DNA of 7,701 bases from Pseudodesulfovibrio sp. (GCA_022712815.1 JAFLJW010000151.1:1-7701), one strand, 5' to 3'. Counted from the stretch's first letter, positions 1 through 6,250 are shown. Translations and numbers: made by a program. Notes: generated by a model from the sequence alone, not told the origin.

Positions 1-45
1 ATCCGCTACGTCCGAACTTTGAACTTCAAGATTCGCAATTTCCAT
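1..45 (-). CDS. N-terminus of a probable sigma-28-controlled (flagellar/chemotaxis) gene, partial
   Basis: Only the first 15 codons are inside the window, reading MEIANLEVQSSDVAD from the ATG at 45-43. The start is well supported: an AAGGAGG Shine-Dalgarno (SD) sequence lies at 60-54 with an 8-nt spacer, and a near-consensus sigma-28 promoter sits about 48 nt upstream of the start. Genes driven by such promoters normally belong to the late flagellar class (flagellin, FlaG, cap and motor proteins, chemotaxis receptors and Che proteins), so a motility role is inferred from the promoter rather than from the protein. The short N-terminus, polar and without a signal peptide or membrane segment so far, would fit a FlaG-like or other small cytoplasmic or exported flagellar protein, but 15 residues cannot settle the family. 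That a gene is present is fairly sure; its identity is not. Confidence 0.7.
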   Translation of the reverse strand, partial: MEIANLEVQSSDVAD

Positions 46-53
46 GAGTCGTA

Positions 54-60
54 CCTCCTT
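54..60 (-). promoter_or_regulatory. Strong ribosome-binding site of the partial left-edge gene
   Basis: AAGGAGG on the minus strand, 8 nt before the ATG at 45. It is a full match to the anti-SD core and fixes the start codon of the truncated gene. Confidence 0.85.
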
Positions 61-92
61 CCATGGAGTGTTTAAAAAATTCCTTACAGCTC

Positions 93-119
93 TTATCGGC
101 CTGTGCGTAGAAATCTTTA
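93..119 (-). promoter_or_regulatory. Sigma-28 (FliA) promoter
   Basis: On the minus strand the sequence is TAAAGATT (119-112), 11 nt, then GCCGATAA (100-93). The classical enterobacterial FliA consensus is TAAAGTTT-N11-GCCGATAA, so 15 of 16 defined positions match and the spacing is exact. Transcription would begin near 86-88 and give a leader of roughly 40 nt that carries the AAGGAGG site of the left-edge gene. The upstream cdd1-family gene is on the same strand and ends 50 nt before the -35 element, so the promoter lies in a true intergenic space. Confidence 0.85.
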
Positions 120-169
120 GGGGATGAATAAAATTACGTGGCTGCTATCGCCAACTAATCGAATTCCTT

Positions 170-451
170 TTAGTCTTTCCATGTCCACCACTTTAGTTTT
201 TCCGGTTCATGGTCGCAATTAGAGGCATAATAGACCGCACAACGGAAAACGTAGAGCACGCAACGGTCAACGTGTTTGCCAGTCTGTTTCATCAGTTCCC
301 TGTACATGGCTTCAGGGTCTTCCCCGGCCAGTTCAGGCACGGAAAAATAGCCAAGGTCGAGGAGTTCTCGGGAAAGACTGGGACCAACTCCAGGGATTTC
401 CTGAAGTCGTTTCAGGGCGTCTTTAGTGGTTTTTTCTTTGGAAATTTTCAT
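170..451 (-). CDS. Helix-hairpin-helix protein of the Cdd1 ('pathogenicity locus') family
   Basis: A 93-residue protein starting MKISKEKTTKDALKRLQ. The region IPGVGPSLSRELLDLGYFS (about residues 18-36) is a helix-hairpin-helix of the kind that contacts the DNA or RNA backbone non-specifically. It is followed by an SVPELAGEDPEAMY segment, then HVDRCVLYVFRCAVYYAS and a C-terminus ending KWWTWKD. The DRCVLYVFRCAVY block and the tryptophan-rich tail are typical of the small family annotated as 'pathogenicity locus' or Cdd1; despite that name, no virulence or enzymatic role is established. The reading frame is open upstream to a TTG at 556, but that extension looks non-conserved, so the ATG at 451 is chosen by family length. 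No SD precedes it; a TACAAT hexamer at 470-465 could be a -10 box giving a very short leader. It is codirectional with the sigma-28 gene but separated by 124 nt. Family call is firm; function unknown. Confidence 0.85.
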   Translation of the reverse strand: MKISKEKTTKDALKRLQEIPGVGPSLSRELLDLGYFSVPELAGEDPEAMYRELMKQTGKHVDRCVLYVFRCAVYYASNCDHEPEKLKWWTWKD

Positions 452-573
452 TCGTATAGGGTAGATTGTAATTTGGAATTGAATACGCGATGACGGGTAG
501 GGCCTTGCTGAAAAGGATATCTCATGAAACGTTGTCCTGATTTGATAATTCCACAACGGAAGGATAACGAAAT

Positions 574-648
574 ATGGGCCACAGACAGCTTAGCCCAGAA
601 GACATAAAAATCATAGAACGTTTATCCGGACAGGAATTTAGTCTTTGA
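574..648 (+). CDS. Possible 24-residue small ORF upstream of lon
   Basis: ATG at 574 opens a 24-codon frame beginning MGHRQLSPEDIKIIERLSGQ and closed by TGA at 646-648. A GGAAGGA SD lies at 558-564, 9 nt before the ATG. The middle (LSPEDIKIIERL) would form an amphipathic helix, which is mildly protein-like. The same frame stays open after the TGA to a second stop at 727-729 (a further 26 codons, RIAAARRSVLFGYS and onward), so this could also be a short gene broken by a nonsense change, or a leader peptide. I do not recognise the sequence. The 9-mer AAGGATAAC occurs both at this SD (560-568) and at the SD of lon (771-779). A chance ORF cannot be excluded. Confidence 0.3.
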   Translation: MGHRQLSPEDIKIIERLSGQEFSL

Positions 649-679
649 AGAATAGCTGCGGCAAGGAGGTCGGTCCTTT

Positions 680-707
680 TTGGATATTCAGGTTTTTACC
701 ATAATAA
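680..707 (+). promoter_or_regulatory. Weak candidate sigma-70-type promoter for lon
   Basis: TTGGAT (680-685), a 16-nt spacer and TAATAA (702-707) is the best sigma-70-like arrangement visible in the lon leader, but both boxes are poor matches. CATAAT at 700-705 is a better -10 but has no -35 at proper spacing. No CIRCE operator (TTAGCACTC inverted repeat) is visible between 557 and 782. The true lon promoter, possibly a heat-shock sigma-32 type, is therefore not identified with any certainty. Confidence 0.2.
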
Positions 708-778
708 TGGACTTGCCATGCCAAAATGACGACTTATGTGGAGTTAGGAGACTAATTTTCACACAAATCAAAGGATAA
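680..778 (+). CDS. Possible 32-residue leader ORF ending 4 nt before lon
   Basis: A TTG at 680 opens a frame beginning MDIQVFTIIMDLPCQNDDLC and ending with TAA at 776-778, four bases before the TTG start of lon. A perfect AAGGAGG lies at 663-669 with a 10-nt spacer, which is the only reason to take the ORF seriously. That SD also forms the left side of a small hairpin (663-667 paired with 674-678, loop GGTCGG). If translated, it would couple ribosomes onto lon. The TTG start and lack of recognisable similarity keep confidence low; the purine-rich string may be fortuitous. Confidence 0.25.
   Translation: MDIQVFTIIMDLPCQNDDLCGVRRLIFTQIKG
771..775 (+). promoter_or_regulatory. lon: Ribosome-binding site deciding the TTG start of lon
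   Basis: AAGGA at 771-775 is followed by a 7-nt spacer and TTG at 783. No SD precedes the next in-frame ATG at 978, so this site decides in favour of the long, extended form of Lon. Confidence 0.7.
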
Positions 779-782
779 CCCC

Positions 783-3311
783 TTGAGCAAGAAGAATAAA
801 AAAACGCCGATCAAACCGGCACGTATCCGGCGCAAGAAGTCGGACATACAACAAGACAAGGGTGCTGATCGCAAGCCCGGAAGGTCCAAGCCGGGATTGG
901 AAGAACTCCCTGAAATCATTGAAGCCCTGACCGGATCGGTCGGAGGCTCCGCCCTGTTTGGCGATGGTGATGACGACATGCCAAACCCCAGCGCGGCGGA
1001 TATTCCGCAGGTGTTGCCGGTGCTGGCTGTGCGCGATATAGTCGTCTTCAATTACATGATACTGCCGCTCTTCGTGGGCCGCGAAAAATCTGTCAAGGCT
1101 GTTGATGCGGCGTTGGCCAGTGATCGCTATATCCTTATCCTGACCCAGAAAGATGAGTCTGTCGAGGACCCGAATCACGACGAACTGTACCAGACCGGCA
1201 CCGTGGGCATGATTATGCGCATGCTGAAAATGCCGGATGGTCGTCTCAAGGTGTTGGTTCAGGGACTGGCTCGGGCCAAGGTCACCCGTTTCAAATCCGG
1301 TGCTCCCTACCATATTGCCGAACTGGAACCGCTCATGGAGCCTGAAATCGGGCCATTGACCCCGGAGCAGGAGGCACTTATCCGCTCGTCCCGCGAGCAG
1401 TCCGAGCGCATCCTGACTCTGCGTGGCATTTCGTCTCAGGATATCATGAGCGTCCTGAATAACGTCTCTGAACCCGGCAGGCTGGCCGACCTCATCGCTT
1501 CCAATCTGCGCATGAAGGTCGAGGCCGCACAAAAGATTCTGGAATGCCATGAGCCAATGAAACGCCTTGAACTGGTCAACGGCCAGCTTCTCAAGGAAGT
1601 GGAAGTGGCAAACATGCAAAACAAGATTCAGACCATGGCCAAGGAAGGCATGGACAAAGCTCAGCGTGATTTTTATCTGCGCGAGCAACTGAAAGCCATC
1701 AAGCGGGAGCTGGGTGACGATGGCGATGACAGCGAGGATATGGAAGATCTTCGCAAGGCCATCCAGAGTTCCGGGATGCCCAAAGATGTCATGAAGGAAG
1801 CCTTCAAGCAACTTCGCCGCCTGGAGACCATGCATGCCGAATCCAGTGAGGCCACGGTCATCCGCACCTACCTCGACTGGATGACCGAGCTGCCGTGGAA
1901 GAAGCTCTCCCGCGATCGTCTTGACATCAAGAAGGCTGAAACGATTTTAGACGAGGACCATTATGATCTGGAAAAGGTCAAGGAGCGTATCCTTGAATAC
2001 CTGAGCGTCCGCAAGCTCAATCCCAAGATGAAAGGCCCGATTTTGTGCTTTGTCGGTCCCCCCGGAGTCGGCAAGACCTCGCTGGGCCGGTCCATCGCCC
2101 GCAGCCTTGGACGCAAGTTTCACCGCATGTCCCTTGGCGGCATGCGTGACGAAGCGGAAATCAGAGGCCACCGGCGTACATACATCGGTGCCATGCCAGG
2201 GCGTATCATCCAGGCCATCAAGCAGTGCGGCACGCGCAATCCGGTCATCATGCTCGACGAAATCGACAAGCTCGGCTCGGATTTTCGCGGCGACCCGTCC
2301 TCTGCATTGCTTGAGGTGCTTGATCCCGAACAGAACTACTCGTTCACCGATCATTATCTTAATGTACCCTTTGATCTGTCCAAGGCCATGTTCATCTGCA
2401 CCGCCAATATGCTCGATTCCATCCCCAGCGCGTTGCTGGACAGGATGGAAGTCATCCGTATTCCCGGCTACACCGAACAGGAAAAGACAGTCATCGCCCG
2501 CCGTTATCTCATTCCCCGTCAGACCGAGGAAAATGGTTTGAAGGACAAGGAAATGGTTATCAGCAACGTGCTGGTTTCCAAGGTGATCCGCGAATATACC
2601 CGCGAGGCAGGACTGAGGAACGTGGAACGTGAGATCGGGACCCTGTGTCGCAAGATGGCCCGTAGAAAGGCTGAAGGGGAGAAAGGACCGTTCAAGGTCA
2701 CGGCCAAAAATCTTTACGAACTGCTCGGACCACCCCGGTTTCTGGATGATGAAAAAGAAACCACATTGCCTGCGGGCGTTGCGGTGGGACTTGCCTGGAC
2801 TCCCTATGGTGGCGAGATTCTGCATATCGAAGTGACGACCATGCCCGGCAAAGGTAAACTGATCCTGACCGGAAAGCTCGGCGATGTCATGAAAGAATCG
2901 GCTCAGGCCGCTTTGTCCATCGCCCGTACCCGTGCCGACATGTATGGCATTGATCCCAAGTTTTCCGAGAATCTGGATATCCACATCCATGTCCCGGCTG
3001 GCGCGACACCCAAGGACGGACCGTCCGCAGGTGTGACTCTGGTTACCGCGCTCATCTCGGCACTGACCAACACTCCGGTTTGCCCGGATTTGGCCATGAC
3101 AGGTGAAATCAGCTTGCGTGGCCGCGTGCTCCCGGTGGGCGGAGTCAAGGAAAAAATTCTGGCAGCGGTTTCCAGAGGCATGAAAAAGGTCCTCATCCCG
3201 TCCCAGAACAAGAAAGACTTGGCAGATATTCCAGACGAATTGCGCAAACGGATCATCATCAAGACCATTGAAAAGGTCGATGAGGTCTGGCCGTTGGCAA
3301 AAGCCAAATAG
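783..3311 (+). CDS. lon: ATP-dependent protease Lon (LonA type)
   Basis: 842 residues with the full LonA architecture. Lon is a cytoplasmic hexameric AAA+ machine that unfolds and degrades damaged and regulatory proteins. An extra basic-then-acidic region (residues 1-75) precedes the LAN substrate-binding domain, which begins around VLPVLAVRDIVVFNYM (78-93). The coiled-coil/helical region runs to about 370 and includes DFYLREQLKAIKREL. The AAA+ module has Walker A GPPGVGKT (425-432, Lys431), Walker B MLDEID (Asp492, Glu493), sensor-1 Asn542, a likely arginine finger at Arg554 and sensor-2 Arg612. The protease domain has PKDGPSAG with catalytic Ser748 and GGVKEK with Lys791; the 43-residue separation equals that of Ser679/Lys722 in E. 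coli Lon. It starts at TTG with an AAGGA SD seven bases upstream. It is longer than the 784-residue E. coli enzyme mainly at the N-terminus. All catalytic residues are intact. It appears monocistronic, ending at a strong hairpin terminator. Confidence 0.98.
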   Translation: MSKKNKKTPIKPARIRRKKSDIQQDKGADRKPGRSKPGLEELPEIIEALTGSVGGSALFGDGDDDMPNPSAADIPQVLPVLAVRDIVVFNYMILPLFVGREKSVKAVDAALASDRYILILTQKDESVEDPNHDELYQTGTVGMIMRMLKMPDGRLKVLVQGLARAKVTRFKSGAPYHIAELEPLMEPEIGPLTPEQEALIRSSREQSERILTLRGISSQDIMSVLNNVSEPGRLADLIASNLRMKVEAAQKILECHEPMKRLELVNGQLLKEVEVANMQNKIQTMAKEGMDKAQRDFYLREQLKAIKRELGDDGDDSEDMEDLRKAIQSSGMPKDVMKEAFKQLRRLETMHAESSEATVIRTYLDWMTELPWKKLSRDRLDIKKAETILDEDHYDLEKVKERILEYLSVRKLNPKMKGPILCFVGPPGVGKTSLGRSIARSLGRKFHRMSLGGMRDEAEIRGHRRTYIGAMPGRIIQAIKQCGTRNPVIMLDEIDKLGSDFRGDPSSALLEVLDPEQNYSFTDHYLNVPFDLSKAMFICTANMLDSIPSALLDRMEVIRIPGYTEQEKTVIARRYLIPRQTEENGLKDKEMVISNVLVSKVIREYTREAGLRNVEREIGTLCRKMARRKAEGEKGPFKVTAKNLYELLGPPRFLDDEKETTLPAGVAVGLAWTPYGGEILHIEVTTMPGKGKLILTGKLGDVMKESAQAALSIARTRADMYGIDPKFSENLDIHIHVPAGATPKDGPSAGVTLVTALISALTNTPVCPDLAMTGEISLRGRVLPVGGVKEKILAAVSRGMKKVLIPSQNKKDLADIPDELRKRIIIKTIEKVDEVWPLAKAK

Positions 3312-3330
3312 CCCTTAGTTTCACACGAAA

Positions 3331-3370
3331 AATGAAGCCGTACCGGAATATCCGGTGCGGCTTTTTCATT
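3331..3370 (+). terminator. Intrinsic terminator of lon, probably bidirectional
   Basis: Positions 3337-3347 (GCCGTACCGGA) pair with 3351-3361 (TCCGGTGCGGC) in an 11-bp stem with one G-U pair and a 3-nt ATA loop. TTTTT (3362-3366) follows directly, 25 nt after the lon stop codon. The flanks AATGAA and TTCATT can extend the stem. On the minus strand the same hairpin is followed by TTCATTTTT and lies about 77 nt past the end of the TPR operon, so it probably serves both convergent transcripts. Confidence 0.9.
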
Positions 3371-3437
3371 AAATACACGTTGGTATCTCAGATTCGGAGT
3401 TCAGGGAATTTATGCTTTTTGTAGTTCAAAACAGCGT

Positions 3438-4436
3438 CTAATGATCGTCGGGATCATCGAGGTTGATGATGCCACCGGTGCGGGCCCGACCCTGCTCCGT
3501 ACCAAAGATGACCGGCCCCTCATCAAGGGGCAGCCTGCCGGTTTCGACAGCCATGATCTGACGGACCCGGGTCAGTACCTTGGGTGGGATCGGCGGCTTG
3601 TCGTAGCGTTTGAGCAATTTGTCGTCTTCAGCCAGCCCGACAATCACCTCAAATAAATCGCGGGCAATCTCAAGTCCGGGATTCAATCGGTGCGACTGGA
3701 TCAATGCTTCAAGGCACTCGTTCCATTCGCCTTTTTCATAATGAGCACGAGCCAGGTTGTAAAAAAGGTTTTCGTCGGTAGTCACAAAATCCAGGGCCCG
3801 GCGGTAGTAGACCACGGCTTCGGCAAAGAGCTGGTTTTTTCTGAGAGCGATACCGAACTCATTGAAGAGATGTTGGTTCTTGCCTGTGAAAACGGCTTTG
3901 ATCCTGACCAGTTCCGTCAGCAATTCGCGGGTCCGTTGCACTTCTTTACGAGTCAGGTAAATGAGCCCAAGGCCGAACAGGGCGCGGACGTTCTGCTCTT
4001 CGATAGTACAGGCACGTTCATATTCCATCTCCGCGCTGTAGAGCCTGCCATCCTCGCGATACTCGTCGCCCTGGTTCAGGATATCATTGAGCTCTTCAAG
4101 GGCCGGAAGGACCATCTTTTCATAGTAGGCAAGCTGGGGCGTGAATTCGTTCACCAGCTGGTGCAGGGGGATAGGCTCCGGATTCCCGGTCGGGATGTAT
4201 TTTTTATTGATACGGCTGGCTTCAAACAACTCCTCACCGACCTGTTCAATATACCAATAGACGAGGTTCTCATGCTTTTGTAGGTTGATTTTACTGCTTT
4301 TTTCAACAGTTTTGGGCGTGGAAAAAGCGCAACGGACGAATCCGCCATGAGAAAGATAATCCCACCCGGAGGGAGGCTTGGAATCGGGATTTTCCGGTCT
4401 GTCACCCAGATCAAGTTTTCGAAAGTCGTCACCCAT
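3438..4436 (-). CDS. TPR-repeat protein B, paralogue of the first gene of the same operon
   Basis: 332 residues, no signal peptide or membrane segment, so probably cytoplasmic. A distinct N-terminal region has RCAFST (35-40), VYWYIEQVG (59-67), INKKYIPTG (76-84) and EFTP (97-100). Tetratricopeptide helical hairpins follow from about 115 to 255: GDEYREDGRLYSAEMEYERA, NVRALFGLGLIYL, HLFNEFGIALRK (189-200) and TDENLFYNLARAHYEKGEWNECLEAL. TPRs are protein-protein docking scaffolds, so a partner rather than a reaction is expected. The tail contains RYDKPPIPPKV and ends in the acidic INLDDPDDH. It is the last gene of a three-gene operon, 21 nt after the 198-residue gene, and its SD is weak (GGTGGTGAG before the ATG), suggesting translational coupling. 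It aligns along most of its length with TPR protein A, including the identical 12-residue block HLFNEFGIALRK. Function not recognised. Confidence 0.9.
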   Translation of the reverse strand: MGDDFRKLDLGDRPENPDSKPPSGWDYLSHGGFVRCAFSTPKTVEKSSKINLQKHENLVYWYIEQVGEELFEASRINKKYIPTGNPEPIPLHQLVNEFTPQLAYYEKMVLPALEELNDILNQGDEYREDGRLYSAEMEYERACTIEEQNVRALFGLGLIYLTRKEVQRTRELLTELVRIKAVFTGKNQHLFNEFGIALRKNQLFAEAVVYYRRALDFVTTDENLFYNLARAHYEKGEWNECLEALIQSHRLNPGLEIARDLFEVIVGLAEDDKLLKRYDKPPIPPKVLTRVRQIMAVETGRLPLDEGPVIFGTEQGRARTGGIINLDDPDDH

Positions 4437-4457
4437 GGCTCACCACCATTTCAATGA

Positions 4458-5054
4458 TTATTTCACCATATGGAACACATGCTTCAGGGTCTCGAATGAA
4501 CCACTGTGGCGTGGCTGAATACGCTGTCCCTTTCGGCCTTGCCACGTGATATCAAGAACAATCTCAAAGGGCCGTTTGCGGGCAAGTACCGGACCCAGAT
4601 CGTCATAAATGAGGGAGAGGTCTTCCTGCTTGAGCCTTTTGACATTATCCCACCTGAAAAGCATCACGCTTTTGCGTTTGGCCCAGAATACACCGAGCAT
4701 ATCTTTTGGCTTATAGCCTTCCATCAGTTCAGACAGTTGCAAAGTCCTGTTTTTCGCTTCGACCATATCCACAGGATAAAACTGACCGCCATGAAATACT
4801 TCCAGTCCGAATCCGAAGCCTTGCATGCTCATTCCGGTGCTTCGGTACACGGCCTTGATGGTATGGCCGATGGTGTGGCTGATCTCGTTGACTATTTTCC
4901 CCGAATTAGCCTCAAGGGCGATATCATTGATAAGCCCATTCCATTTCCGTGGACCATATGTTTCCATGCCCACCTTGACCATCTCGTGACTCATATGCAG
5001 TATTCCCACGGAATACTGAGTTCCAAAGAGGCTCACTTCAAGTCGATTACTCAC
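4458..5054 (-). CDS. Unrecognised 198-residue protein between two TPR paralogues
   Basis: The protein starts MSNRLEVSLFGTQYSVGILH from a GTG at 5054, with GGAGG at 5063-5059. The spacer is only 4 nt, which is short but there is no better start. It is soluble-looking: no signal peptide, transmembrane stretch or cysteine. Visible blocks are HEMVKVGMETYGPRKWNGLINDIALEANSGKI (about 23-54), a central glycine-rich stretch STGMSMQGFGFGLEVFHGGQF, a likely helical KPKDMLGVFWAKRKSVMLF, and a basic C-terminus WQGRKGQRIQPRHSG before a final helix. I do not recognise a family or catalytic motif. The gene lies 18 nt after TPR-A and 21 nt before TPR-B on the same strand, so it is almost certainly co-transcribed with them and a plausible binding partner of the TPR proteins. 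That the ORF is a real gene rests on its close fit into the operon, a good SD and coding-like composition. Confidence 0.85.
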   Translation of the reverse strand: MSNRLEVSLFGTQYSVGILHMSHEMVKVGMETYGPRKWNGLINDIALEANSGKIVNEISHTIGHTIKAVYRSTGMSMQGFGFGLEVFHGGQFYPVDMVEAKNRTLQLSELMEGYKPKDMLGVFWAKRKSVMLFRWDNVKRLKQEDLSLIYDDLGPVLARKRPFEIVLDITWQGRKGQRIQPRHSGSFETLKHVFHMVK

Positions 5055-5072
5055 ACAGCCTCCACAGATGGA

Positions 5073-6056
5073 TCATTTTTTTTCATTCTCAAAAGAGATA
5101 GCGGAAGATTCGAGTTCCTTCATTGCACCGAAACTGTCCGGTCCGATTTCAATGGTCATGTCCATGTTGTTATCGCTGCCAACGATATCCATGGCTTTTC
5201 GGACAACATCTTCCGGCACAGCGGGCTTGCCGTATTTTTCAGATAACGAAGCGTCTTTGGACATGGCCACCATCAATTTGCACAGTCCCAAGGCAGGATC
5301 ATGACCGGAATTGAGCTTGAGGGACCGCGAAGCGAATTCAAAGCAATTTTCCCAATCGTCTTTTTCATAAAAGACACGGGAAAGATTGTAGTAGAGGTTT
5401 TCGTCATCCGTGCTCAAATCAACGGCACGAGAGTAGTATTTGATTGCCTCATCATAGAGTTTTCCCTTGCGCAGGGCTATGCCGAATTCATTGAAAAGGT
5501 GCTTGTGGTTAGGATCGAATGCTGCCTCGAGCGAGACCAGTTGTTCAAAAACAATCTTGGATTTTTCATTGTCGTTGCGATCAAGATATACCAGCCCCAG
5601 GCCGAAAATCGCACGCACATTGGTTTCGTCCACATCAAGGGCCTTGGCATATTCCATCTCGGCACTGAGAGGTTCACCCTGCTTGCGGTGCTTGTCGCCT
5701 TTGGAAACGGTCTTTTTGAGGGCAGACATGGCGGGTTCAACCTGAGTGTTGTGAATTCCCACCTCAGGCGTGTAATTGGCCAGCAACTCATCCTGGTCGA
5801 TAATTTTCGTTTCACCCACTGGCACGAATTGGGGATTGATTTTGCGCACCCCGAACTCATCCACATCCTGCTGCTGTACATACCACAAAAGCTTGCTCAG
5901 TTGTTTCTTGGAGGTGATTCCGGTGCCGACCTTGATCTTGGTTATAGTGGAAAAAACACAACGCAAAGGCTCGTCCAGATTGTCCAATCCAGTACAGCCG
6001 CCTTGCGGCCGGGAACTTCGGGTGTCCTCACTGGAATGTATCCGCGCCTTGTCCAT
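5073..6056 (-). CDS. TPR-repeat protein A, first gene of the three-gene operon
   Basis: 327 residues, no signal peptide or membrane segment. The N-terminal 30 residues are polar. A region shared with TPR-B follows: RCVFST (32-37), LLWYVQQQD (56-64), INPQFVPVG (73-81) and NYTPE (94-98). TPR hairpins span about residues 113-255 (SKGDKHRKQGEPLSAEMEYA, NVRAIFGLGLVYLDRNDNEKS, HLFNEFGIALRK at 186-197, TDDENLYYNLSRVFYEKDDWENCFEFA). After the repeats comes KYGKPAVPEDV, matching RYDKPPIPPKV in TPR-B, and a charged tail. The role is presumably a scaffold or adaptor in a complex; no enzymatic motif is seen. The start ATG has a modest SD-like AGGGGA about 4 nt upstream. It is followed after 18 nt by the 198-residue gene. 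TPR alone is a promiscuous fold, so no pathway can be named. Confidence 0.9.
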   Translation of the reverse strand: MDKARIHSSEDTRSSRPQGGCTGLDNLDEPLRCVFSTITKIKVGTGITSKKQLSKLLWYVQQQDVDEFGVRKINPQFVPVGETKIIDQDELLANYTPEVGIHNTQVEPAMSALKKTVSKGDKHRKQGEPLSAEMEYAKALDVDETNVRAIFGLGLVYLDRNDNEKSKIVFEQLVSLEAAFDPNHKHLFNEFGIALRKGKLYDEAIKYYSRAVDLSTDDENLYYNLSRVFYEKDDWENCFEFASRSLKLNSGHDPALGLCKLMVAMSKDASLSEKYGKPAVPEDVVRKAMDIVGSDNNMDMTIEIGPDSFGAMKELESSAISFENEKK

Positions 6057-6236
6057 GGTTTCCCCTGAAAATGTCCTCGATATAGATGCGTGACGGAAAA
6101 AAGTGTCTGTCTTATCAATAATCTCTATACACAGCCCCGCGTGTTCACATCATATCTAAAACAAATGTTTAGTTCCAGCACAAATATAGCCAGTTGCTGG
6201 ATGTGAGTCTTTTATAAACAGAACATCTGGACATGA

Positions 6237-6250
6237 AAGATTATAATCTT
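6237..6250. promoter_or_regulatory. Perfect palindrome AAGATTATAATCTT, candidate operator and/or -10 box
   Basis: A 14-bp perfect dyad in the divergent spacer. Because of the symmetry a perfect TATAAT occurs on each strand (6242-6247 plus; 6245-6240 minus). No good -35 is found 16-18 bp away on either strand, so a plain sigma-70 promoter is not proved. It may be an operator that overlaps a promoter. Confidence 0.4.

Noticed and set aside
130..165. Terminator for the Cdd1-family gene (TGGC/GCCA hairpin on the minus strand)
   Set aside because: Only a 4-bp stem, with a poor downstream T-tract; too weak to call.
452..556. Upstream extension of the Cdd1-family ORF to a TTG at 556
   Set aside because: No SD at the TTG, and the extra 35 residues do not resemble the family, whose members start close to the ATG at 451.
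768..1835. Long minus-strand open frame (355 codons) antisense to lon
   Set aside because: Lies inside lon, has no family resemblance and an antisense-type composition rich in His and Gln; a codon-bias shadow.
1947..2990. Long minus-strand open frame (347 codons) antisense to the lon AAA+ and protease domains
   Set aside because: Fully overlaps conserved lon sequence on the other strand and shows no recognisable domain.
3690..4283. Plus-strand open frame of 197 codons opposite TPR-B
   Set aside because: Antisense to a clear TPR gene that has a paralogue in the same operon; no SD and no recognisable motif.
6085..6125. Sigma-28-like GATAA box on the minus strand before the TPR operon
   Set aside because: ATTGATAA is present but no TAAA-type -35 lies 11 nt upstream.
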